Positions 40,402 to 48,332 of a DNA stretch of 64,000 bases are shown here, piece by piece. Location of the stretch: positions 124,001 through 188,000 of the forward strand of contig NZ_JANHLK010000008.1 in assembly GCF_028682635.1 (NCBI RefSeq). Direction: 5' to 3'. A program made the translations under genes and the position numbers. Each line of letters opens with the position of its first letter. Position 1 is the stretch's first letter. This DNA comes from Pseudomonas putida. GTDB taxonomy: Bacteria; Pseudomonadota; Gammaproteobacteria; Pseudomonadales; Pseudomonadaceae. The notes below the pieces were generated by a model that had not been told where the DNA came from, did not search any database, and saw only the letters and a program-made list of their open reading frames with translations.

Positions 40402-40806
40402 ATGCTCGACTCCCAATGTTTATGTATCAACCTGCGTCGCGCCGCCCGTGGCGTCAGCAGGCATTACGACGGCGCTCTCGATGGCTTCGGGATCAACGTT
40501 GCCCAGTATTCTTTGCTGTGCAATCTGCAGCGCCTGGATCAACCGAGTATTTCTACGCTCGCCGAGGCCATGGGGCTGGACCGCAGCACCCTGGGGCGCA
40601 ATCTGCGGGTGCTGGAAGGTGAAGGCCTGGTAACGCTGGTGGAGGGCGAGGACATGCGCAACCGCATCGTCCGGCTGACCGAAGCGGGCGCCCAGCGCCT
40701 GGAAGCAGCCTTGCCGGCGTGGGAGGCGGCGCAACAGCGATTGGTAGATCGCCTGGGCGCCGAAAAGCGCGAAACGTTACTCAAGTTGCTGGACGAACTG
40801 GCATGA
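40402..40806 (+). CDS. MarR family transcriptional regulator
   Basis: A 134-residue winged-helix regulator: N-terminal dimerisation helix, then SISTLAEAMGLDRSTLGRNLRVLEGEGLVTL (helix-turn-helix) and EDMRNRIVRLTEAGAQRL (wing). It sits 52 nt upstream of an MFS transporter on the same strand. Related palindromes lie just before both genes, so it probably represses itself and the transporter. MarR proteins respond to phenolic or other small ligands; the ligand is unknown. Confidence 0.9.
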   Translation: MLDSQCLCINLRRAARGVSRHYDGALDGFGINVAQYSLLCNLQRLDQPSISTLAEAMGLDRSTLGRNLRVLEGEGLVTLVEGEDMRNRIVRLTEAGAQRLEAALPAWEAAQQRLVDRLGAEKRETLLKLLDELA

Positions 40807-40827
40807 AGCCGGTTTGTACGATTATAA

Positions 40828-40843
40828 GCGGGTATATACCCGC
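40828..40843. promoter_or_regulatory. perfect 16-bp palindrome before the MFS gene
   Basis: GCGGGTATATACCCGC in the 52-nt marR-MFS gap, ending 15 nt before the MFS start. With the near copy at 40383-40398 it is the best candidate operator of the adjacent MarR protein. Confidence 0.68.
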
Positions 40844-40858
40844 GACAGGAGAACAAGA

Positions 40859-42067
40859 ATGACCTCGATGTGGCGTACGTGCGGTTGGGTGTTGGTGGGC
40901 AGTGCGCTGATCCTGGCGTTATCCCTGGGGGTGCGACACGGTTTCGGGCTGTTCCTGGCGCCGATGAGCGCCGAATTCGGCTGGGGGCGTGAAGTCTTCG
41001 CCTTCGCCATCGCCCTGCAGAACCTGATCTGGGGCCTGGCGCAACCGTTCACCGGCGCCCTGGCCGACCGTTTTGGCGCAGCGAAAGTGGTGCTGGTCGG
41101 CGGTGTCCTGTACGCGGCGGGGCTGGTGTGCATGGGGCTCTCTGACTCGGCGGTGACCTTGTCCCTGAGCGCCGGCCTGCTGATCGGGATCGGTCTGTCG
41201 GGCACCTCCTTCTCGGTGATCCTCGGCGTGGTCGGGCGCGCGGTGCCGCCGGAAAAACGCAGCATGGGCATGGGCATCGCCAGCGCCGCCGGTTCGTTCG
41301 GCCAGTTCGCCATGCTGCCCGGCACGCTCGGGTTGATCGGCTGGCTCGGCTGGTCCGCGGCATTGCTGGCGCTGGGGCTGCTGGTGGCGCTGATCGTGCC
41401 GCTGGTGGGCATGCTCAAGGACAAACCGCTACCGGTACTCGGCCACGAGCAAACCCTCTCTGAAGCGCTGCACGAGGCCTGTTCCCATTCGGGATTCTGG
41501 CTGCTGGCATTCGGCTTTTTTGTCTGTGGATTCCAGGTGGTGTTCATTGGCGTGCACCTGCCGGCGTACCTGGTGGATCAACATCTGCCGGCGACCGTGG
41601 GCACCACGGTGCTGGCGCTGATCGGCCTGTTCAACATCTTCGGCACCTATACCGCCGGCTGGCTCGGCGGGCGCATGTCCAAGCCGCGCTTGCTCACCGC
41701 CCTGTACCTGTTGCGAGCGGTGGTGATCGCGCTGTTCCTGTGGGCGCCGGTGACGACCACCAGCGCGTACCTGTTCGGGATGGGCATGGGATTGCTGTGG
41801 TTGTCGACCGTGCCCTTGACCAACGGCACCGTGGCCACCTTGTTCGGCGTACGAAACCTGTCCATGCTCGGTGGGATTGTTTTCCTGTTTCACCAGCTCG
41901 GGTCATTTCTCGGTGGCTGGCTGGGCGGGGTGGTGTATGACCGGACCGGGAGCTACGACTTGATCTGGCAGGTGGCGATTCTCTTGAGCCTGATGGCCGC
42001 GGCCCTGAACTGGCCTGTGCGTGAGCGGCCGGTGGCGCGCCTGCAAAGCCAGATGAGTGCGACATGA
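40859..42067 (+). CDS. MFS transporter (12-helix)
   Basis: A 402-residue major facilitator. The N-terminal half has ALSLGVRHGFGLFLAPMSAEFGWGRE and GALADRFGAAKVVLVGG (the loop 2-3 motif A); a cytoplasmic loop follows helix 6, then AGWLGGRMSKPRLLTALY is the second-half motif. It resembles efflux or organic-acid members, and the substrate is unknown. The ATG at 40859 follows AGGAG; the frame upstream to 40814 contains the operator and is not used. It overlaps the next small gene by 4 nt. Confidence 0.9.
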   Translation: MTSMWRTCGWVLVGSALILALSLGVRHGFGLFLAPMSAEFGWGREVFAFAIALQNLIWGLAQPFTGALADRFGAAKVVLVGGVLYAAGLVCMGLSDSAVTLSLSAGLLIGIGLSGTSFSVILGVVGRAVPPEKRSMGMGIASAAGSFGQFAMLPGTLGLIGWLGWSAALLALGLLVALIVPLVGMLKDKPLPVLGHEQTLSEALHEACSHSGFWLLAFGFFVCGFQVVFIGVHLPAYLVDQHLPATVGTTVLALIGLFNIFGTYTAGWLGGRMSKPRLLTALYLLRAVVIALFLWAPVTTTSAYLFGMGMGLLWLSTVPLTNGTVATLFGVRNLSMLGGIVFLFHQLGSFLGGWLGGVVYDRTGSYDLIWQVAILLSLMAAALNWPVRERPVARLQSQMSAT

Positions 42068-42183
42068 ACAGTCTCTGGCCGCGGATCGTGCTCGTCGCTG
42101 TCTGCGCCTTGCTGCTGGCGCTGGCGTGGTGGGGCTGGCACCAGGGAGGCCTGGCGCTGATGCAGTTGGGCGGGGCATGCTAG
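42064..42183 (+). CDS. 39-residue single-helix membrane micro-protein
   Basis: A short frame starting in an ATGA overlap with the MFS stop. Translation gives MNSLWPRIVLVAVCALLLAL, then AWWGWHQGGLALMQLGGAC: one membrane helix flanked by Trp, ending in Cys. Coupling to the transporter suggests a small partner or regulator of it, which is inference. I recall similar short frames after this MFS gene in other pseudomonads but could not check. Three GCTAGA repeats follow its end (42179, 42194, 42205). Confidence 0.55.
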   Translation: MNSLWPRIVLVAVCALLLALAWWGWHQGGLALMQLGGAC

Positions 42184-42265
42184 AAGGCGGCTTGCTAGAG
42201 ACTTGCTAGAAGGAAGTGAGGGCGAGTAACGTCGACTTCACAAGAATCCTCAAGGAAGTACCGAT

Positions 42266-42832
42266 ATGCTGATGCGCTGGCTGGCGGTTCCCGCGTTACT
42301 GGTAGCATTTACCGGGTTGGCTCAGGCGGACGAGTGCCCGGCGCTGCTGCAAGGCTCGTTGCCCAAGTTGCGCGCCAACGAATCCATCGATTTGTGCCAG
42401 CGCTTCGCCGGCAAGCCGCTGGTGGTGGTCAATACCGCCAGCTTCTGTGGTTTTGCCCCGCAGTTCAAAAGCCTTGAGGCGCTCAATCAGCGTTACAAGG
42501 CGCAGGGGCTGGAGGTGATTGGTGTGCCGTCCAATGACTTCAAGCAGGAGTCCAAGGACGGCGCCGAGACGGCCAAGGTCTGCTACGTGAACTACGGCGT
42601 GACCTTCACCATGACCGAACCGCAGAAAGTCCGTGGCGACGATGCAACCAACCTGTTCAAGGTGCTCGCCAGACAGAGCAGTGCGCCGAAGTGGAATTTC
42701 TACAAGTACGTGGTCGATCGCCAGGGCAAGGTGATCGCCAGCTTCTCCAGCCTGACCAAGCCCGATGATCCTGAATTCATTGAGGCTGTGGAGAAGGCAC
42801 TGGCTTCGCCGCCTCTGGCTGCCACGCCCTGA
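42266..42832 (+). CDS. periplasmic glutathione peroxidase family protein
   Basis: A 188-residue thiol peroxidase with an N-terminal signal peptide ([21 protein letters not shown]). The peroxidatic Cys is in [12 protein letters not shown], where selenoenzymes have selenocysteine; VIGVPSNDF gives the Gln/Asn-type active-site support and WNFYKY the conserved Trp/Asn. It likely reduces hydroperoxides with thioredoxin-like donors. It follows the MFS/micro-ORF pair by 82 nt and has its own AAGGAA ribosome site. Confidence 0.92.
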   Translation: MLMRWLAVPALLVAFTGLAQADECPALLQGSLPKLRANESIDLCQRFAGKPLVVVNTASFCGFAPQFKSLEALNQRYKAQGLEVIGVPSNDFKQESKDGAETAKVCYVNYGVTFTMTEPQKVRGDDATNLFKVLARQSSAPKWNFYKYVVDRQGKVIASFSSLTKPDDPEFIEAVEKALASPPLAATP

Positions 42833-42862
42833 TCGACACCCATTACCGAACCTGACGCAACC

Positions 42863-42949
42863 CTGTAGGAGCTGCCACAGGCTGCAATCTTTTGACTTTG
42901 ATTTTTACAAACAAGATCAAAAGATCGCAGCCTGCGGCAGCTCCTACAG
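42863..42949. repeat. imperfect inverted repeat of the GGAGCTGC...GATCTTTTG class
   Basis: Arms of about 32 nt (42863-42894 and 42918-42949) match the perfect pair at 20313-20388 but have diverged: the left arm reads CCACAGGCTGCAATC and the right arm's complement reads CCGCAGGCTGCGATC. The rest of the 214-nt gap to the FadL gene holds only a shared terminator. Confidence 0.87.
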
Positions 42950-42972
42950 GTATTGCGTTATCGGGTGAAATG

Positions 42973-43011
42973 AAAAAGCCCCGCCTCTGTGCCAGAGAGC
43001 GGGGCTTTTTT
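42973..43011. terminator. bidirectional intrinsic terminator
   Basis: AAAAAGCCCCGC ... GCGGGGCTTTTTT with an inner CTCTG/CAGAG stem. A-rich and T-rich flanks allow it to serve both the glutathione peroxidase gene and the converging FadL-type gene. Confidence 0.9.
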
Positions 43012-43046
43012 GCTTCGGGCGAGGGGTTCAGGCTCGCCGCACGTCA

Positions 43047-44309
43047 TCAGAAGCGGTAAGTCGCACCGACACCGAAACCGTTCGCCCAGTTTTCATACTT
43101 GGCGCTGTAGTTCTGACGGCCATTGTTGTCGTTGACCTTCACCGACTCTTCACGCAAGTACGAGTACGCCAAGTCGATGGTCAGGTCGTCGGTCGGGCTC
43201 CAGCCAGCGCCCAGGCTGAAAATCGTGCGATCGCCAGTCGGGATGCGTGGGGAGCGGTTTTCGTTGTTGGTTGGCGACTGGTCAACCGACAGGCCGGTAC
43301 GCAGTACCCACTGCTTGTTCAGCTGGTACGAAGCACCGATTGCGTGAGCCCAGGTGTCATGCCAGTTCTGCTCTTCAGTGATGGTGCCGAACGCTGGGTT
43401 CAAAGGAGCAGGCACGCCACTGTTCTCGACGGAGATTTCTTTCAGGCGGCTCCAGCGAGTCCAGGTGCTGCCTGCGTACAGGGTCCACTGGTCGTCCAGC
43501 TGATGAGTGACCGAAAAGTCCACGGACTCAGGGGTGGTAATGTCCAGCGAAGCATCAAACTTCTGTTGACCCAGTGGGCCGAGCGGGCTGTAGCTGAGCT
43601 TGGTGTCACCGTCGAGCTTGTATTTCACTTTCGAGTGATAGGTCAAGCCGACGCGAGTGGAGTCGGTGGCTTGAACCAGGATACCGATGTTGTAGCCCAG
43701 CGCAGTGTCGTCACCCTTGATTTTGACTTCACCGTCCGGTGCGGCCGGATTCGGGCTCAGCGACAGGTTCGATTCCAGCTTGCCGTCGATACGGTTGATG
43801 GTCGGGCCGAAACCGATCGACACCTTGTCGTTGAAGGCATAGCTGACGGTTGGCTGGAGGGTGATGATTTGCACTTCGCTCTTGCTGCCGAAGTAACGGC
43901 CGGCAAAGCCGTTCTCGTAGTCGGTCACCAGGCCGAATGGAGCGTAGACGCCGAAACCGACCGCCCACTGGTCATCGATTGGCTTGACGTAATAGCCCAT
44001 CGGCACGCCCATGAAAGGGACCATGTCACCTTTGTTGGTGCCGCCATTGCGGGCGCTGGCATCACTGATGTCAGTGTGCGCGTCGATGAATGCAACGCCG
44101 CCGGTCACTTGCTCGCGCTTGAGGCGAGACATGCCGGCAGGGTTGCCAACAACTGTGGATGCGTCGTCGGCAGAAGAAGATCGCCCGGCAAAACCTGTCC
44201 CCATCCCGCTGATGCTTTGTTCGTTGAGGGCAAAGCCACTTGCGAAGATCTGGGTGGATGCCAAGGCAACGGCGAGGCTAATGGTGGTTTTGAGCATTAC
44301 TTTTTTCAT
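43047..44309 (-). CDS. FadL/OmpP1 family outer membrane transport protein
   Basis: A 420-residue outer membrane beta-barrel for uptake of long-chain fatty acids or other hydrophobic compounds. It has a signal peptide (MKKVMLKTTISLAVALASTQIFA), then the N-terminal hatch SGFALNEQSISGMGTGFAGRSSSADDASTVVGNPAGMSRL with the conserved NPAG, and ends in Phe (GVGATYRF) as barrel proteins do. AGGAG lies 9 nt before the start. A 7-bp inverted repeat (44337-44357) lies in its leader. P. aeruginosa has a FadL homologue next to glutathione peroxidase in the same order. Confidence 0.93.
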   Translation of the reverse strand: MKKVMLKTTISLAVALASTQIFASGFALNEQSISGMGTGFAGRSSSADDASTVVGNPAGMSRLKREQVTGGVAFIDAHTDISDASARNGGTNKGDMVPFMGVPMGYYVKPIDDQWAVGFGVYAPFGLVTDYENGFAGRYFGSKSEVQIITLQPTVSYAFNDKVSIGFGPTINRIDGKLESNLSLSPNPAAPDGEVKIKGDDTALGYNIGILVQATDSTRVGLTYHSKVKYKLDGDTKLSYSPLGPLGQQKFDASLDITTPESVDFSVTHQLDDQWTLYAGSTWTRWSRLKEISVENSGVPAPLNPAFGTITEEQNWHDTWAHAIGASYQLNKQWVLRTGLSVDQSPTNNENRSPRIPTGDRTIFSLGAGWSPTDDLTIDLAYSYLREESVKVNDNNGRQNYSAKYENWANGFGVGATYRF

Positions 44310-44336
44310 TATTAGAACTCCTGGTGATCACCGGGG

Positions 44337-44357
44337 CGAAAATTACCAACATTTTCG
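44337..44357. promoter_or_regulatory. inverted repeat in the FadL-gene leader
   Basis: CGAAAAT (44337-44343) and ATTTTCG (44351-44357), perfect over 7 bp with a 7-nt spacer, 28 nt upstream of the start codon. It may be an operator or an mRNA hairpin; no known regulator motif was recognised. Confidence 0.4.
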
Positions 44358-44454
44358 TCCCAGCGCCATAGGCTGTAATGCTTGATTTAGAGCGGTTTTG
44401 TAGGACAATCCGACCAAATTCGCTACCAGTTGAGCGATTTTGGATCCAGAGGTT

Positions 44455-44937
44455 TCAGCAGGCGACCTGATTCAGCGGTGATACACAGGTTTGCCAGGCA
44501 CAGGTGAAGTCTCTCAGGCGTCCCTGGGGCTGGAAGGTCTGGCGCCAGATTCGCGCCATGCCCAGCAGGTCGTCGGCTTCGGGGAGGGGGGTGTTCTGTT
44601 CTTCGACCAGCAGCCAGGCGATGGCAGTGGCGTAACGCAGGTTGACGGTCAATTCCAGGTGCGGGCCGCTGAGGAAGGCATGCTGGCTGGCCAGGCCACG
44701 AACCAGGCTCGCGCGTTCCGGATCGAGTGCCAGGTAGTGGTCCCAAAGTGCCTGGTGGCGGGGTTCGGCGATTCGGTACAGGCCGTGTCCACGGCGGTCA
44801 TGCAGGGCGGAACCAAGGGCTGACTGGCTGGCGGCGATGCCTAGCAGCAGGGATTCGGCGGTTGCGCTATGGCGTCCAAGGTAGATCAAGGTCGGACGGA
44901 TCACATAACGGCACAGTTCGCTGGCAGCGATACCCAT
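44455..44937 (-). CDS. conserved hypothetical protein
   Basis: A 160-residue soluble, helix-rich protein without signal or membrane segments. It begins MGIAASELCRYVIRPTLIYL and has repeated LLLGIAASQSALGSAL, HGLYRIAEPRHQALWDHYLA and GMARIWRQTF blocks. The function is unknown. I recall a homologue beside the FadL gene in P. aeruginosa, which suggests a stable pairing. GAGG lies 7 nt before its ATG. A 145-nt gap separates it from the FadL gene on the same strand. Confidence 0.78.
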   Translation of the reverse strand: MGIAASELCRYVIRPTLIYLGRHSATAESLLLGIAASQSALGSALHDRRGHGLYRIAEPRHQALWDHYLALDPERASLVRGLASQHAFLSGPHLELTVNLRYATAIAWLLVEEQNTPLPEADDLLGMARIWRQTFQPQGRLRDFTCAWQTCVSPLNQVAC

Positions 44938-45145
44938 AAAACCCTCGATACATCAATATGGCGACGAACCTGAAAGGCTTTGGCAGCGGTGAATCGACTC
45001 AGGCTCGTCGGAAGCGGAACAGGCCGCTTGAGTTGAAGTCTAGTGTCATATTCACCGCGTAAAGGACTGTTTTTAAAATATTTCCGCTGGCGAGTTATAA
45101 ACCTTATATCTATCCGTGCTTAGTCGCCATGAAACGTCGGGCAAC

Positions 45146-45174
45146 AAAAAGCCCCGCTTTTCGGGGCGGGGCTT
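45146..45174 (-). terminator. intrinsic terminator of the 76-residue gene
   Basis: On the minus strand AAGCCCCGC-CCCGAAAA-GCGGGGCTTTTTG, 26 nt after the stop of the 45200-45430 gene. Confidence 0.85.
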
Positions 45175-45199
45175 CTGGTGTTTCAGTCGTGCTGGCGTT

Positions 45200-45430
45200 T
45201 CAGGCCACCAGGGCCTGGCGCGTACGCTCGATCACCGCCTGCAGCGGCTCGGCGCTGGAGTACTGGTCGGGGTAAAGGCGTTCGCTGTGACGGGCGATGC
45301 CGTGTTCGTTGACCAGGGTGAAGCTGAAACAGCCTTTGCGAGCGGCCATGATCAGGCAGTTCATTGGTGCAAAAGCGTTGGTGAGGGTGCGGATGGCATC
45401 CTGAGTGTGGATTTGAGTAGACATAGTCAT
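45200..45430 (-). CDS. small conserved hypothetical protein
   Basis: A 76-residue protein, MTMSTQIHTQDAIRTLTNAF continuing to APMNCLIMAARKGCFSFTLVNEHGIARHS and a C-terminal helix AVIERTRQALVA. The start at 45430 has AGGA 8 nt upstream; the ATG at 45424 does not fit that site as well. The alternating hydrophobic middle followed by a helix suggests a small alpha/beta fold. No function is recognised. A clean terminator supports that it is expressed. Confidence 0.72.
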   Translation of the reverse strand: MTMSTQIHTQDAIRTLTNAFAPMNCLIMAARKGCFSFTLVNEHGIARHSERLYPDQYSSAEPLQAVIERTRQALVA

Positions 45431-46414
45431 TGGGTGTTCCTACAAGCGACACGGATAAGAGCCGTGCAAAATTAAAACGTTCCAGTGACGACGACCACCG
45501 TTGGTCGAACGAAGAACCCGACTGGAACAAAGCAGCCAGTTTGAAGCGCTAAAAATTGGCGCGCTTGGGCTGGCAGGTAGGTACTTAGGAGGGCAGGCAG
45601 CACATCGAGGGCAAAGGTTCTGGGCCCGGGGTGAAGATCCTGATCAATTTGCAGGCTGGTTCGGTCAGAGTAAGTGAGCCTGGCAACACCCTTTGCATTC
45701 GATTCAAAGGCTGTGTTGGCGCAAGATTTACCTGGAAACCATCGAGGTGGTCGATCCCGCTTGTTCGGTGGCAGCTTCCTGTTGGAAGGCTGTTCCGGGG
45801 GGATTTGTTCGACCAGAATTGACTTTCAGCTTGGTACTAACGCCGCAGATACTAACGGATCGAACAGGCAAAGGGAAGGGTGTTGGCAAAAAAACTCTGA
45901 TGCCGGCTCATCTTCATGGTCCGCCGACGGCTTGGCGATACCGGGAAGCTGCCCTGTCATCGCCCGGAAAACGACCGGCGGTCATCCTCATTCGACCCGT
46001 CGCAAGCAGCCTGGGACGCGGGTTTACCGGGGGTTATCCCCAACATTCGATGAAAAACGCGCCGAAAATGCACAGCGATATAACCGTCGCGAAGGTAGTT
46101 GTGCACATTAGTTGCGCGGACTGTCACGGCGCTGTCATCCAGCCTTCAAGCGCCGTGGGTGCCTGTAACCAAAATTTAAGTCAATGAAAAACATCGCTTT
46201 TTTTAACTGGTGAAAAAATCGTCAGTTTGACTGCAGGCCCCGTTCCATAAGCCTTTGCGCGAGTTCAATGGCGGTTGTCCACTGAGTTATCCACAGCTTC
46301 TGTGGATTGTCCCGAGCGCTTGCTCTAGGACGGGCGTGCCGGGTTTTTTTTCGGCTTTACCTGTAAGAAAAAGAGAGTAGAGTGGCGCGCCTTCCGATCT
46401 GCCCACAGTGCTTT
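45431..46414. other. 1-kb gene-poor region with DnaA-box-like sites
   Basis: The longest stretch without a credible gene. The frames that stay open (for example 45693-46187) have atypical composition and no ribosome site. It includes a nested inverted repeat at 45479-45528 (GTTCCAGT / ACTGGAAC with inner GACCA / TGGTC), TTATCCCCA at 46034-46042, and the perfect DnaA box TTATCCACA at 46287-46295 directly followed by TGTGGATTG at 46301-46309. The last 80 nt should hold the promoter of the Sel1 gene. Base composition is visibly more AT-rich than the neighbouring genes. Confidence 0.6.
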
Positions 46415-46738
46415 ATGAAGTTTCGTACACCACCTACTTCCTCCTCCGACAAATCGTCCACGGTTGCCTCACCCAAGCGCTTTTCGATGCGGGTGGCCGA
46501 GTGGCTGCTGGACAGCCCGCGCCTGGGCGAAAGCCCGAACGTCAAACACATCGCCGGCCGCTTGCTCAAGCAACCGGCCCGTGAAGGCGTCGTCGCCGCA
46601 CAGAGCCGTTTGGGGCAGCTGATGTGCCGTGAGTGCGGCAATGCCCGGGATCGCCGGATTGGCCAGGATCTCTTGCGCCAGGCGGCGCGGGCAGGGGACT
46701 TGCGCGCACAACAGGAACTGGGCCTGATCGAAGACTGA
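46415..46738 (+). CDS. Sel1-repeat-like small protein
   Basis: A 107-residue soluble protein: a Ser/Pro/Thr-rich N-terminus (MKFRTPPTSSSDKSSTVASP), then helix pairs like Sel1/TPR repeats (AAQSRLGQLMCR, GQDLLRQAARAGDLRAQQELG). Sel1 repeats mediate protein-protein contacts. The ATG at 46415 was chosen over an upstream in-frame ATG at 46382, which would add MARLPICPQCF. rmuC starts about 60 nt downstream. Confidence 0.8.
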   Translation: MKFRTPPTSSSDKSSTVASPKRFSMRVAEWLLDSPRLGESPNVKHIAGRLLKQPAREGVVAAQSRLGQLMCRECGNARDRRIGQDLLRQAARAGDLRAQQELGLIED

Positions 46739-46799
46739 GCTGTCCAAGACCTGACGCCTTGGTTAACCTTCAGGCTTTATTTCAATGGCAGGAGTGGCT

Positions 46800-48278
46800 A
46801 TGGCTATGGACTTGACCAGCGCATTGCTGGGGCTGGCGGGTGCGGCGCTGCCGTTGCTGGTGTTGGCCTGGCAACTGCAGCGCCGGGCGAGTACCGCCCA
46901 GGCCCAGGCGGCGCTGCTGGAAGAGCGCCTGGCCATGGCGAATCTGGCGCAGGATGGCCTGAATGCGCAGCTCGAGGCCAGTCGCGATGAAGTCGCCGAT
47001 CTCGGCCAGGCCAACGCTGCCAAACAGGCGGACCTCGCCGCCGTGCGGCGTGAGGTCGAGCTGCTGCAGATCGAGCGTGACGATGCCCGCGATGCGGCCC
47101 ATGCCTGGAACATCGAACGCGCAGGCAAAGACGTCGAATTGCGCCGCCTCGACGCCCAGGCGGCGTCCCTCAAGGCCGAGCTGCGTGAGCAGCAGGAAAG
47201 CCATCAGCAGCGCCTCAACGACCTGCAGGGCTCGCGAGACGAGCTGCGTGCGCAGTTCGCCGAGCTGGCGGGGAAAATCTTCGATGAGCGCGAGCAGCGG
47301 TTTGCCGAAACCAGTCAGCAGCGCCTGGGACAATTGCTCGATCCGTTGAAGGAGCGCATCCAGTCTTTTGAAAAGCGCGTCGAGGAAAGTTATCAGGCCG
47401 AAGCCCGGGAGCGTTTCTCCCTGGCCAAGGAGCTGGAGCGCCTGCAACAACTCAATCTGCGCCTGAGCGACGAAGCCACCAACTTGACCCGGGCCCTGAA
47501 AGGGCAGAAAACCCAAGGCAACTGGGGCGAGTTGATCCTCGAGCGCGTGCTCGAGCATGCCGGGCTCGAGAAGGGCCGCGAGTACCAGACCCAGGTCAAT
47601 CTCAAGGGCCCTGACGGCGAGCGTTTCCAGCCCGACGTGATCATCTACCTGCCGGGCGACAAACAGGTGGTGGTCGACTCCAAGGTCAGCCTGACGGCCT
47701 ATCAGCAATACGTAGCGGCCGAAGACGACGCCATCGGCCAGATCGCCATCAAGCAGCACGTGCTGTCCTTGCGTAATCACGTCAAAGGCCTGGCCGGCAA
47801 GGACTACAAGCGTCTCGACGGCTTGCACAGCCTGGATTTCGTCTTGCTGTTCGTGCCGATCGAAGCGGCGTTTTCCGCCGCGTTGCAGGCCGAGCCGACG
47901 CTGTTCCAGGAAGCCTTCGACCGCAACATCGTGATCGTCAGCCCGACCACGCTGCTGGCGACCCTGCGGGTCATCGACAGCCTGTGGAAGCAGGAGCGGC
48001 AAAGCCAGAACGCCCGGGAAATCGCCGAGCGGGCCGGGTGGCTGTACGACAAGTTCGTGCTGTTCATCCAGGACCTGGACGAAGTCGGCAATCGCCTGCA
48101 GCAACTGGACAAGGCCTACAGCTCGGCGCGCAACAAGCTGACAGAAGGCCGCGGCAATCTGGTCAGCCGCAGCGAACAGCTCAAGTTGCTGGGTGCGCGG
48201 GCGAGCAAGAGCCTGCCGGCGGATTTGCTGGAGCGGGCAATGACCGATGTGGATGGCTTGGTCGAGTTGCCGGAATAA
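46800..48278 (+). CDS. rmuC: DNA recombination protein RmuC
   Basis: A 492-residue protein: one N-terminal membrane segment ([18 protein letters not shown]), a long coiled coil (about residues 30-170, rich in E, A, Q, L, R), then the RmuC nuclease-like domain with GNWGELILERVLEHAGLEKG, FQPDVIIYLPGDKQVVVDSKVSLTAY (PD-(D/E)xK-type Asp and DSK) and NIVIVSPTTLLATLRVI. RmuC limits inversion at short repeats in E. coli. The ATG at 46800 has GGAG 5 nt upstream; an ATG at 46785 has no such site. Confidence 0.93.
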   Translation: MAMDLTSALLGLAGAALPLLVLAWQLQRRASTAQAQAALLEERLAMANLAQDGLNAQLEASRDEVADLGQANAAKQADLAAVRREVELLQIERDDARDAAHAWNIERAGKDVELRRLDAQAASLKAELREQQESHQQRLNDLQGSRDELRAQFAELAGKIFDEREQRFAETSQQRLGQLLDPLKERIQSFEKRVEESYQAEARERFSLAKELERLQQLNLRLSDEATNLTRALKGQKTQGNWGELILERVLEHAGLEKGREYQTQVNLKGPDGERFQPDVIIYLPGDKQVVVDSKVSLTAYQQYVAAEDDAIGQIAIKQHVLSLRNHVKGLAGKDYKRLDGLHSLDFVLLFVPIEAAFSAALQAEPTLFQEAFDRNIVIVSPTTLLATLRVIDSLWKQERQSQNAREIAERAGWLYDKFVLFIQDLDEVGNRLQQLDKAYSSARNKLTEGRGNLVSRSEQLKLLGARASKSLPADLLERAMTDVDGLVELPE

Positions 48279-48284
48279 AACATC

Positions 48285-48314
48285 AAAAGATCGCAGCCTT
48301 CGGCAGCTCCTACA
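48285..48314. repeat. single GGAGCTGCCGAAGGCTGCGATC element
   Basis: One 30-nt arm identical to the left arm at 20313-20342, just after the rmuC stop and before the 3' end of the converging histidine kinase gene. No partner arm is present. Confidence 0.88.
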
Positions 48315-48332
48315 GGGCAGAGATCTCTGTTG

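Noticed and set aside
45693..46187. Open frames of 120-165 codons in the 1-kb gap
   Set aside because: Composition unlike proteins of this genome, overlapping alternatives in two frames, no ribosome sites. Treated as non-coding.
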